Assembly: GCA_030639035.1 (NCBI GenBank) | Contig: DAOWDM010000155.1 | Coordinates: forward strand, 1-6,238 | Direction of reading: 5' to 3' | Source of the DNA: Alphaproteobacteria bacterium | Lineage (GTDB): Bacteria; Pseudomonadota; Alphaproteobacteria; DAOWDM01 | Length of the DNA stretch: 6,238 bases | Shown: positions 1 through 6,145 of the stretch, one piece after another | How positions within the stretch are numbered: the stretch's first letter is position 1 | Layout: each line of letters begins with the position of its first letter | Notes under the pieces: generated by a model | The model's database searches: none | What the model was told of the DNA's origin: nothing | What the model saw: the letters and a program-made list of their open reading frames with translations, nothing else | Translations under genes and position numbers: made by a program

Positions 1-1513
1 TAGTGCGTCGTGGTGTAGCGAACTTGTCTTTCATTTCTTGCAGTTCATCGCACATAATACTGTAGATTTTATCATGAGAACCTAGTATCGACAGGTATTC
101 CTTAATTTTGTTTCCTATCTCAACAAGTTCATTGTGGATTTTTTTTCTTTCAAGACCTGTAAGGCGATGCAGACGTAAATCAAGAATTGCCTTTGCTTGT
201 GCTTCTGATAAATAATATTTACCGTCAACTACCTTTCTGTCTGGCTCGTCTATCAGTTCAATAAGAGGTTCAACTTCTCCAGCTGTCCATGCCGTAGCTA
301 AAAGGCTTTCTTTTGCAACTACTGGACTTGGAGCACTTTTTATCATTTTGATTACAGCGTCAAGATTTGTAACAGCAACTGCAAGTCCTACTAAAGAATG
401 AGCTCGGTTTCTAGCTTGATTTAATTCATAAATTGTCCTGCGTCGTATTACTTCTTCACGGAAATCTACAAAAGCGGCTAAAATTTCCTTTAGAGTCATC
501 GTTCCAGGGCGTCCAGCATTTAATGCCAGCATATTCATACCAAAACTGGTTTGTAGCGGAGTAAAACGATATAGCTGGTTTAAAACAACATCAGCCTGAT
601 GGTCTCGTTTTATTTCGACAACGACACGGACTCCGTCTCTGTCTGATTCGTCTCTAAGGTCAGAAATGCCTTCAATGCGTTTTTCTTTTACCAGCTCGGC
701 TATTTTTGTAATCATTCCAGCCTTGTTTACCTGATAAGGCACTTCTGTGATTATAATTGCTTCACGGTCTTTGCGTATTTCTTCAATGGAGCATTTTCCA
801 CGCATTTTAACCGAACCGCGTCCAGTTAAATAAGCTGAATGAGCTCCACTGCGACCTAAAATTTCTCCACCTGTTGGAAAATCAGGAGCAGGTATAATAT
901 CTGTAAGCTCTTCAATTGTTATATCTGGGTTTTCTATAAGAGCAAAGCAGGCATCAATAACCTCACCAAGATTATGTGGAGGAATATTTGTAGCCATACC
1001 AACAGCAATACCGCCAGCTCCATTTACAAGGATATTAGGGTATCTTGCAGGAAGAACCGTTGGTTCTCTGGTGGTTTCATCATAGTTTGACCTGAAATCA
1101 ACGGTGTCTTTATCAATATCTTCTATAAGGCTGTGAGCGGACTTTGCCATTCTAGCTTCGGTGTAACGCATGGCAGCAGCTCTGTCGCCGTCCATAGAAC
1201 CGAAGTTTCCCTGTCCATTAATTAACGGCAGACGCATGGAAAAAGACTGTGCCATACGTACCATAGCATCATAAATAGCAGAATCACCATGAGGGTGATA
1301 TTTACCCATAACATCACCGACGATGCGTGCTGATTTGCGGAAAGGCTTGTTATAATCGTAGCCATTTTCTTTCATTGCATAGATAATTCGGCGGTGAACA
1401 GGCTTTAGTCCATCGCGAACATCAGGAAGAGCTCTTGATACGATTACGCTCATTGCGTAGTCAAGATACGAGCTTTTCATCTCGTCAACAATTGTAATGG
1501 GTGATATTTCCAT
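1..1513 (-). CDS. gyrA: DNA gyrase subunit A, N-terminal 504 residues (runs off left edge)
   Basis: GyrA is the breakage-reunion subunit of the A2B2 type II topoisomerase that introduces negative supercoils in the cytoplasm. Reading from the ATG at 1513 gives 504 codons with no stop. The start fits the family (MEISPITIVDEMKSSYLDYA), and an in-frame TAA three codons upstream (after CAA-TCC-GAT) rules out an earlier start. The catalytic tyrosine is Y117 in AAAMRYTE (E. coli Y122). The quinolone pocket reads GDSAIYDAM, with S78 and D82 matching E. coli S83 and D87, so the usual resistance changes are absent. Residues about 390-435 (from KSAPSPVVAKE to KYYLSEAQ) form a segment I associate with alphaproteobacterial GyrA. 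The fragment ends at TPRRT, just before the C-terminal beta-pinwheel, so roughly 40% of a normal protein lies outside the window. An AGGAA at 1526-1530 is the only ribosome-binding candidate, 12 bases from the ATG. It lies downstream of ssb on the same strand. Identity is very sure. Confidence 0.98.
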   Translation of the reverse strand, partial: MEISPITIVDEMKSSYLDYAMSVIVSRALPDVRDGLKPVHRRIIYAMKENGYDYNKPFRKSARIVGDVMGKYHPHGDSAIYDAMVRMAQSFSMRLPLINGQGNFGSMDGDRAAAMRYTEARMAKSAHSLIEDIDKDTVDFRSNYDETTREPTVLPARYPNILVNGAGGIAVGMATNIPPHNLGEVIDACFALIENPDITIEELTDIIPAPDFPTGGEILGRSGAHSAYLTGRGSVKMRGKCSIEEIRKDREAIIITEVPYQVNKAGMITKIAELVKEKRIEGISDLRDESDRDGVRVVVEIKRDHQADVVLNQLYRFTPLQTSFGMNMLALNAGRPGTMTLKEILAAFVDFREEVIRRRTIYELNQARNRAHSLVGLAVAVTNLDAVIKMIKSAPSPVVAKESLLATAWTAGEVEPLIELIDEPDRKVVDGKYYLSEAQAKAILDLRLHRLTGLERKKIHNELVEIGNKIKEYLSILGSHDKIYSIMCDELQEMKDKFATPRRT

Positions 1514-1646
1514 ATCGGATTGTTATTCCTATGTAGTCAATAAAGGTTGTTTTTGATATTGCAGTAAAATACATACAATATTTAGCAGAAATAGTTACTT
1601 ATAACAACAAAATATGCTGTTTTAAAATGCAGGACTCATCTGTTTC
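1514..1646 (-). other. ssb-gyrA intergenic region
   Basis: This 133-base AT-rich gap lies between the ssb stop and the gyrA start on the minus strand. I see no convincing Rho-independent terminator after ssb: no stable GC hairpin followed by a T run. I also see no strong consensus promoter; several weak AT-rich hexamers occur. gyrA may therefore be read partly through from ssb or from its own weak promoter. The sequence does not decide between these. Confidence 0.4.
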
Positions 1647-2153
1647 CTAAAAAGGAATTTCATCATCAAGATCAGGAACCGATGGAGCTGAGTTTACATT
1701 GTCTGGTGAACCACCAAAGCTGTTGTTATTATTGTAACCGCTGTTGTTGTTATTATTATTATTATAGCTATTAGCAGAATCGTATCCGCCACTGCCACTA
1801 CTTTTGCTGTCTAGCATGGTCAAGGTGCTTTTGAAGCGACCAAGAACTACCTCTGTTGTGTACTTATCTTGTCCAGACTGGTCTGTCCATTTACGAGTTT
1901 GCAAAGCACCTTCGAGGTATACTTTAGAACCTTTACGCAAGTATTTCTCAGCTACATCTGCAATTCTAGCGTCAAAAATAACGACTCTGTGCCATTCGGT
2001 TTTTTCTCTGCTTTCGCCTGAGTTTCTATCTTTCCAACTTTCAGAAGTTGCAATAGACATGCTAACGATTTTCATTCCGTCTTGACTGTGCCTGACTTCA
2101 GGGTCACGCCCAAGATTTCCAACTAAAATCACTTTATTAACACTACCAGCCAT
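1647..2153 (-). CDS. ssb: Single-stranded DNA-binding protein
   Basis: SSB coats single-stranded DNA during replication, recombination and repair and recruits partner proteins through its acidic tail. The 168-residue protein has the three expected parts. Residues 1-115 are the OB-fold, from MAGSVNKVILVGNLGRDPEV through TEWHRVVIF, YLRKGSKVYLEG and the RKWTDQSGQDKYTTEVV region. Residues 116-160 are a disordered Gly/Ser/Asn-rich linker. The tail ends in DLDDEIPF, the conserved partner-binding tip. The length is normal for the family. The ATG at 2153 is supported by an AAGAGG ribosome site (2165-2170), 11 bases upstream. The linker has asparagine runs at 131-137 and 141-144 made of AAT/AAC triplet repeats, an unusual feature discussed separately. 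It is transcribed divergently from uvrA and lies upstream of gyrA. Confidence 0.98.
   Translation of the reverse strand: MAGSVNKVILVGNLGRDPEVRHSQDGMKIVSMSIATSESWKDRNSGESREKTEWHRVVIFDARIADVAEKYLRKGSKVYLEGALQTRKWTDQSGQDKYTTEVVLGRFKSTLTMLDSKSSGSGGYDSANSYNNNNNNNSGYNNNNSFGGSPDNVNSAPSVPDLDDEIPF
1719..1766 (-). repeat. Trinucleotide repeat coding two asparagine runs in the SSB linker
   Basis: On the coding strand the tract reads Tyr-(AAT)4(AAC)3-Ser-Gly-Tyr-(AAT)2(AAC)2-Ser, so two copies of a Tyr-Asn(n)-Ser module follow each other. Both copies have AAT codons first and AAC codons second and end in AGC, which suggests duplication of one module followed by change in triplet number. Any change by whole triplets keeps the reading frame and alters only the length of the disordered linker between the OB-fold and the acidic tip. 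Confidence 0.85.
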
Positions 2154-2250
2154 TATTTTTATTACCTCTTTATAAAATTCACTCTTAAGTTAAGTTATAT
2201 ATACATTTTTGCTAAAAAAGTACAGTTAATAACGTAAAAAATAAAAACTC

Positions 2251-2279
2251 TTGTAAAGATGATGTTCTTGTTTTATTCT
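2251..2279 (+). promoter_or_regulatory. Candidate uvrA promoter
   Basis: TTGTAA at 2251-2256 and TATTCT at 2274-2279 are separated by 17 bases. Each matches the sigma-70 consensus at four of six positions. Transcription would begin near 2286 and give a leader of only about 23 bases. The LexA-like box lies across the spacer and -10 hexamer, where a repressor would block polymerase. In an AT-rich region such matches can arise by chance, so this is tentative. Confidence 0.35.
2264..2278 (+). promoter_or_regulatory. Candidate LexA (SOS) box, alphaproteobacterial direct-repeat type
   Basis: The sequence GTTCTTGTTTTATTC fits GTTC-N7-GTTC with one mismatch (the second half is ATTC). Looking wider, TTCTTGT occurs at 2265-2271 and again at 2276-2282, a perfect 7-base direct repeat with an 11-base period, about one helical turn. 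Alphaproteobacterial LexA is known to bind direct repeats of this type, and uvrA is a classic SOS gene in that class. The box ends 30 bases before the uvrA ATG and could also affect ssb about 110 bases away. LexA itself is not in the window. Confidence 0.55.
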
Positions 2280-2308
2280 TGTGTCAACAATAATTTGGCA
2301 ATAGTTAA

Positions 2309-5152
2309 ATGATGAACATGATAAAAGTACGCGGTGCTCGTGAGCATAATCTTAAAAATGTCAATATTGACATTCCACGGGATAAGCTTGTTGTTATTAC
2401 AGGTTTGTCTGGTTCGGGAAAGTCCTCGCTTGCTTTTGACACTATTTATGCCGAGGGGCAGCGTCGATATGTAGAAAGCCTTTCTTCATATGCTCGGCAA
2501 TTTTTAGAGCTGGTTAACAAGCCTGATGTTGATTCTATTGAGGGGTTGTCTCCTGCAATATCTATCGAGCAGAAAACGTCTTCACGCAATCCTCGTTCAA
2601 CAGTTGGAACTGTTACTGAAATTTATGATTACATGCGTTTGTTGTGGGCAAGAGTCGGAGTTCCTTATTCTCCTGCTACGGGTTTACCTATTGAAAGCCA
2701 AACTGTTTCCCAAATGGTTGATAAGATTATGGAAATGGAAAAAGGCACAAGGCTTTATCTTCTTGCTCCAATAGTACGAGGACGCAAAGGTGAATACAAA
2801 AAAGAAATAGATGAGCTTGTAAAAAAAGGATTCCAACGATTAAAAATCGATGGTGAATTATACAATATAGAAGATATTCCGATTCTTAATAAGAATAAAA
2901 AGCACACTATCGAAGTGGTTGTTGACCGTCTTGTTGTACGTGAGGAGATGGAGTCTCGTCTTGCGGATTCTCTTGAAACGGTTCTTTCTCTTACCGATGG
3001 TTTGGTTTATGCGGAAAATGCAAAAAGTGGCGAGAGAACAACATTCTCAGCAAAATTTGCTTGTCCAGTTTCAGGCTTTACGATTGATGAAATAGAACCT
3101 CGTCTGTTTTCGTTCAATAATCCATTTGGGGCATGCCCTGCATGTGATGGGCTTGGCGTGAAAATGAACATGGACGCTGACCTTATCGTTCCTGACAGAA
3201 ACAAAAGTCTTAGACAGGGAGCTATTGCTCCTTGGGAAAATTCAAACTCTCGGTTTCATCTTCAAGCTCTGCAAGGTATATGCGACCATTTTAATGTAAA
3301 CATGACAACTCCATTTGAAGATTTGCCAAATGAAGTTCAAAATATAATTCTTTACGGTTCAGGAAAACTTGCTTTTTATTTATGTCTTAATGACGGGAAA
3401 CGGCACTTTTCAACAACAAAACCGTTTGAAGGCATAATTCCAAACATGGAAAGACGTTTTCTTGAAACAGATTCGGCTTGGATACGAGATGAGTTCTCAA
3501 AATATCAGACAACAGCACTTTGTGAAGTCTGCAGTGGAAACAGGCTGAAACCAGAGGCTTTGGCTATTAAAATCAAAGAACTTCATATAAGTGAAGTTGC
3601 TGGATTTTCAATTGCAAAAGCACACGAATGGTTTGAAAGTATTGAAAAAACACTTAGTCCGCAAAAACAGAAAATTGCTAGCAGAATCTTAAAAGAAATC
3701 AATGAACGGCTTGGTTTTTTGATGAGTGTAGGGCTTGAATACTTAACTCTATCCCGTGCTTCAAGAACTTTATCAGGCGGAGAAAGTCAGCGAATCAGGC
3801 TTGCATCTCAGATTGGTTCAGGACTTACCAGCGTTCTTTATGTACTTGATGAGCCTTCAATCGGACTGCATCAAAGAGATAACGACAGACTGCTTGAAAT
3901 GCTGAAACGCCTGCGTGACATCGGCAATACTGTGATTGTTGTAGAGCATGACGAGGAAGCAATACTTTCCGCAGATTATCTTGTTGATATGGGGCAGGGG
4001 GCTGGTATTCATGGAGGTAATGTTGTAGCTCACGGCAAGCCTGAAAAAGTTATTTCTACCCCTGAAAGCATCACAGGACAGTATCTAAACGGCACAAAAC
4101 AAATCCCTGTTCCTGAAAAAAGGCGTAAAGGAAATGGACGCAAATTGACTGTAGAAGGTGCTAGAATCAATAATCTGCAAAATATTAGTGTCGATTTTCC
4201 TTTAGGTACTTTTATATGCGTTACTGGAGTATCAGGAGGAGGAAAATCATCTCTCATTATTGAGACGTTGTATAAAGGACTTGCTCGTTCTTTATATAGG
4301 TCTAAAACTTCAGCAGGAGAGCATGACAGGATTACAGGAATCGAGAATATCGATAAAGTTGTTGATATTGATCAAAAACCTATAGGAAGAACACCTCGTT
4401 CAAACCCCGCAACTTACACAGGAGTCTTCGGTCCTGTACGTGAATGGTTCGCAGAACTGCCTGAATCAAAAATCAGAGGATATAAGGCGGGACGCTTCTC
4501 ATTCAACGTAAAAGGTGGACGTTGTGAAGCTTGTAAAGGTGAAGGACTGATTAAAATCGAGATGCATTTTCTGCCTGATGTTTATGTAGAATGTGATGTT
4601 TGCAAAGGTAAAAGATATAACCGTGAAACTCTGGAAATTTCCTATAAAAACAAAACGATAGCAGATGTTCTTGATATGACGGTTGAAGAAGCTTTTGAGT
4701 TCTTTGCTCCTATTCCAGTTATACGAAACAAGATGTCTGTTTTGAAAAAAGTTGGACTTGGATATATCCATCTTGGACAGCAGGCAACCACTCTTTCAGG
4801 AGGAGAAGCACAACGGATAAAACTCGCAAAAGAGCTTTCTAAAAAAGCTACAGGGCGTACTCTTTATATATTAGATGAACCAACAACAGGGCTACATTTT
4901 GCTGATATACATAAATTGCTGGAAGTGCTTCATGCTTTGGTTGATACTGGCAATACCGTTCTTGTTATTGAGCATAATCTTGACGTTATCAAAACTGCGG
5001 ACTGGATTGTAGATATTGGTCCTGAAGGCGGAGATAATGGAGGAAAAATTGTTGTTGCAGGAGTACCTGAAAGTGTGGTGAAGTGTAAAAAAAGCTATAC
5101 AGGAAAATATCTTAAAAAACATCTTAAAAAAGGGGAAAATAATGGGCGTTGA
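2309..5152 (+). CDS. uvrA: Excinuclease ABC subunit A (UvrA)
   Basis: UvrA is the ATP-dependent damage sensor of nucleotide excision repair: its dimer finds distorted DNA and loads UvrB. The 947 residues match the family length (E. coli 940). Both ABC ATPase halves are complete. Walker A motifs are GLSGSGKSS (32-40) and GVSGGGKSS (640-648), signatures LSGGESQR (488-495) and LSGGEAQR (829-836), Walker B/D-loop LDEPSIGLH (513-521) and LDEPTTGLH (855-863), and switch histidines H547 and H889. The C-terminal zinc module is intact (C739, C742, C762, C765), and a CEVC pair sits at 405-408. The first zinc module has S255 in place of its second cysteine (C252, S255, C276, C279), as I recall for alphaproteobacterial UvrA. 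Start choice is ambiguous: ATGs at 2309, 2312 and 2318 are in frame and none has a clear Shine-Dalgarno site; the 2312 start aligns best with E. coli. It overlaps the OsmC gene by 11 bases and is probably SOS-regulated. Confidence 0.98.
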   Translation: MMNMIKVRGAREHNLKNVNIDIPRDKLVVITGLSGSGKSSLAFDTIYAEGQRRYVESLSSYARQFLELVNKPDVDSIEGLSPAISIEQKTSSRNPRSTVGTVTEIYDYMRLLWARVGVPYSPATGLPIESQTVSQMVDKIMEMEKGTRLYLLAPIVRGRKGEYKKEIDELVKKGFQRLKIDGELYNIEDIPILNKNKKHTIEVVVDRLVVREEMESRLADSLETVLSLTDGLVYAENAKSGERTTFSAKFACPVSGFTIDEIEPRLFSFNNPFGACPACDGLGVKMNMDADLIVPDRNKSLRQGAIAPWENSNSRFHLQALQGICDHFNVNMTTPFEDLPNEVQNIILYGSGKLAFYLCLNDGKRHFSTTKPFEGIIPNMERRFLETDSAWIRDEFSKYQTTALCEVCSGNRLKPEALAIKIKELHISEVAGFSIAKAHEWFESIEKTLSPQKQKIASRILKEINERLGFLMSVGLEYLTLSRASRTLSGGESQRIRLASQIGSGLTSVLYVLDEPSIGLHQRDNDRLLEMLKRLRDIGNTVIVVEHDEEAILSADYLVDMGQGAGIHGGNVVAHGKPEKVISTPESITGQYLNGTKQIPVPEKRRKGNGRKLTVEGARINNLQNISVDFPLGTFICVTGVSGGGKSSLIIETLYKGLARSLYRSKTSAGEHDRITGIENIDKVVDIDQKPIGRTPRSNPATYTGVFGPVREWFAELPESKIRGYKAGRFSFNVKGGRCEACKGEGLIKIEMHFLPDVYVECDVCKGKRYNRETLEISYKNKTIADVLDMTVEEAFEFFAPIPVIRNKMSVLKKVGLGYIHLGQQATTLSGGEAQRIKLAKELSKKATGRTLYILDEPTTGLHFADIHKLLEVLHALVDTGNTVLVIEHNLDVIKTADWIVDIGPEGGDNGGKIVVAGVPESVVKCKKSYTGKYLKKHLKKGENNGR

Positions 5153-5555
5153 AATTAATGCAGTATATGAAGGAAATCTTCGTTGCACAGTAGTACATGA
5201 ACCATCAGGTACAACTATTACAACTGATGCACCAGCAGACAATGGAGGTAAAGCGGAAACTTTTTCACCTACAGACCTTGCAGTAACTTCTCTTGGCACT
5301 TGCATTATAACAATAATGGGTCTTATTGCTGAAAAGCTGAACGTTGATATCAAAGGTACAAAAGTACACATGACTAAAGAAATGGCAGCAAAACCATCTC
5401 GCAAAATAGGTTCTGTAAAAATCATAATAACAATGCCAAAAGGAATCAAACTAACCGATAAAGAAAAAAGAATGCTTGAAAACGCAGCAGATGCATGCCC
5501 TGTCAAGCACAGCCTGCACCATGATGTAAATATTGAAACAAAATTTGTGTACTAA
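5142..5555 (+). CDS. OsmC/Ohr-family protein (putative thiol peroxidase)
   Basis: OsmC/Ohr proteins are small cytoplasmic dimers that reduce organic hydroperoxides through two cysteines; members outside the OsmC and Ohr groups are less defined. The 137-residue product has the family layout: an N-terminal beta region with R14, the FSPTDLAVTSLGTC motif with candidate peroxidatic C54, a central helix (about 55-66), and ACPVKHSLH with candidate resolving C119. Both cysteines lie where OsmC and Ohr carry theirs. The motif spacing and the NAVYEGNLRC opening place it in the general OsmC-like group rather than classical OsmC or Ohr, so no symbol is given. The start is supported by an AGGGGAA site at 5131-5137 inside the end of uvrA. 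It overlaps uvrA by 11 bases and a cupin gene follows after 20 bases, implying co-transcription and translational coupling. Substrate is unknown. Confidence 0.9.
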   Translation: MGVEINAVYEGNLRCTVVHEPSGTTITTDAPADNGGKAETFSPTDLAVTSLGTCIITIMGLIAEKLNVDIKGTKVHMTKEMAAKPSRKIGSVKIIITMPKGIKLTDKEKRMLENAADACPVKHSLHHDVNIETKFVY

Positions 5556-5575
5556 GCATAAAAAAGCAGGAAAAA

Positions 5576-5845
5576 ATGAAAATAAAAGTAGAACGTCCTT
5601 CACCTGAAAAACTTGAAGCTCTTGATGTGAAAAACTGGTCTATATGGAGTAAAGAAGAAAGCACATTTGATTGGGAATACGATTCTGAAGAAATATGCTT
5701 TCTGCTTGAAGGGAAGGTAAAAGTAACAGCTGAAAATGGCGAGATAGCTGAATTTGGCAAAGGTGATATGGTTATTTTTGAAAAAGGTCTTAAATGCAAA
5801 TGGGAAATTACTGAAGCAGTAAGAAAATATTACCAGTTTAACTGA
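5576..5845 (+). CDS. Small cupin-domain protein (cupin_3 / DUF861-like)
   Basis: This 89-residue protein is a single cupin barrel of the type related to the cupin domain of ureidoglycine aminohydrolase (COG3450-like). The visible core is the DWEYDSEEICFLLEGKVKVT strand pair (32-51), with E45-G46 in the conserved turn, followed by EFGKGDMVIFEKGLKCKWEI (59-78). The histidines of the classical metal-binding cupin motif are absent; the protein has no histidine at all, so a standard His3-Glu metal site is unlikely. The N-terminal MKIKVERPSPEKLEAL and closing VRKYYQFN are typical of this short family as I remember it. An AGGA at 5568-5571, 4 bases from the ATG, supports the start. It sits 20 bases behind the OsmC-like gene, likely the last gene of the uvrA transcript. 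Function is not established; sugar or small-molecule binding is possible. Confidence 0.88.
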   Translation: MKIKVERPSPEKLEALDVKNWSIWSKEESTFDWEYDSEEICFLLEGKVKVTAENGEIAEFGKGDMVIFEKGLKCKWEITEAVRKYYQFN

Positions 5846-5945
5846 CAAATGTAGCCAAAAAATTAAGCTGTGTTATACAATGATGTTGCTATTTGTCATA
5901 TTAGAGCATTTTATTGCTGTTATTGTTGGCTTTTTCTCCATTGTC

Positions 5946-5972
5946 ATACTCGAAAGCAAAGCTTTCGGGTAT
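5946..5972. repeat. Strong hairpin, 12-bp stem with 3-base loop
   Basis: The arm ATACTCGAAAGC (5946-5957) pairs with GCTTTCGGGTAT (5961-5972) around an AAA loop, with one T-G wobble (5950/5968) and no bulge. No T run follows on either strand, so it is not a standard intrinsic terminator, although it could stabilise the 3' end of the uvrA-osmC-cupin message. Confidence 0.8.
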
Positions 5973-6009
5973 CTAGAGTGTTTGAAAAGGCTAAAAGAAG
6001 AAAGACTGG

Positions 6010-6034
6010 ATTCCCAGCCATGATGGCTGAGAAT
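6010..6034. repeat. Hairpin, 10 paired bases with one mismatch
   Basis: ATTCCCAGCCA (6010-6020) pairs with TGGCTGAGAAT (6024-6034) around a TGA loop; the only mismatch is C6014 against A6030. It is the right-hand partner of the 5946-5972 hairpin. No T run follows. Confidence 0.75.
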
Positions 6035-6073
6035 TGTAAATGTTATCTAATTCGATGACAGTTTTTATTAAAA
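6034..6073. repeat. Direct repeat, copy 1 (remnant of the transposase-gene end)
   Basis: This 40-base stretch matches 6106-6145 at 35 of 40 positions, including a perfect 20-base core at 6047-6066. On the minus strand it encodes FNKNCHRIR and a stop, nearly identical to the last residues of the transposase fragment (FNKNCHRIS and stop). The sequence just upstream on the minus strand (6074-6105) does not resemble the transposase, so this is an isolated copy of the element's end. Confidence 0.8.
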
Positions 6074-6105
6074 GAGTTATCTTAGAATTACTTTTATCGT
6101 CATTC

Positions 6106-6145
6106 TTGTAGATGTCAACTAATTCGATGACAGTTTTTGTTGAAA
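6106..6145. repeat. Direct repeat, copy 2 (3' end of transposase gene and probable IS end)
   Basis: This is the second copy of the 40-base repeat, offset exactly 72 bases from copy 1. It spans the last codons and stop of the transposase gene on the minus strand. It contains the near-palindrome TGTCAACTAATTCGATGACA (6113-6132; 8 of 10 base pairs match), which may be part of the terminal sequence of the insertion element. Confidence 0.8.

Larger units (their letters stand above)
2154..2308. promoter_or_regulatory. Divergent ssb / uvrA control region
   Basis: This 155-base AT-rich region lies between the two divergent start codons and must contain the promoters for both. For ssb (minus strand) the visible elements are the ribosome site at 2165-2170 and a TATATATAAC-like stretch at 2194-2203 that could serve as the -10 box; no good -35 partner is visible. 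For uvrA (plus strand) a weak promoter overlapping a LexA-like direct repeat is listed separately. The divergent arrangement resembles the SOS-controlled uvrA-ssb pair of E. coli. Confidence 0.7.
5942..6034. repeat. Possible paired-hairpin dispersed repeat element
   Basis: Two hairpins frame an AG-rich spacer. The left begins with TGTCATAC and ends in GTATCTAGA; the right begins with CTGGATTCC and ends in GAGAAT. The pattern TGTCAT-hairpin-ATCTAGA...CTGGATTC-hairpin-GAAT resembles the small palindromic repeats scattered through many proteobacterial genomes, with TGTCATTCC at one end and CTGGAT(T)CC at the stem. The resemblance is from memory; one window cannot show that it recurs. Confidence 0.4.
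5846..6114. other. Non-coding region with hairpins and repeat remnants
   Basis: This stretch of about 270 bases lies between the cupin stop and the convergent transposase fragment. Open frames across it lack ribosome sites and family resemblance, and I do not accept any. The first part (5846-5940) is AT-rich; AGCCAA at 5853-5858 could pair with TTGGCT at 5926-5931, which is followed by a T run, but the loop is too long for a convincing terminator. The second part holds two strong hairpins and one copy of a 40-base repeat, listed separately. Confidence 0.6.

Noticed and set aside
1380..1513. Fluoroquinolone-resistance changes in GyrA
   Set aside because: The residues matching E. coli S83 and D87 are serine and aspartate, so the usual resistance substitutions are absent (they lie at about 1268-1282).
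2181..2198. CtrA-type site in the ssb upstream region (TTAA motifs)
   Set aside because: The two TTAA half-sites are separated by one base, not the seven expected for CtrA.
4892..5506. Minus-strand open frame of 204 codons opposite uvrA and the OsmC gene
   Set aside because: It is antisense to two well-supported genes, has a low-complexity hydrophobic composition and matches no family I recognise; it is a shadow.
5946..5972. Rho-independent terminator for the uvrA unit
   Set aside because: The stem is strong but no T run follows on either strand; kept as a hairpin only.
5870..6058. Plus-strand open frame of 62 codons after the cupin gene
   Set aside because: Cys/Arg-rich composition, no ribosome site, and it runs through both hairpins and repeat copy 1.
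6034..6145. Two 40-base repeats 72 bases apart as a short CRISPR array
   Set aside because: Only two units, 5 mismatches in 40, no third copy at the same period, no cas genes, and the second copy is the end of a transposase gene.
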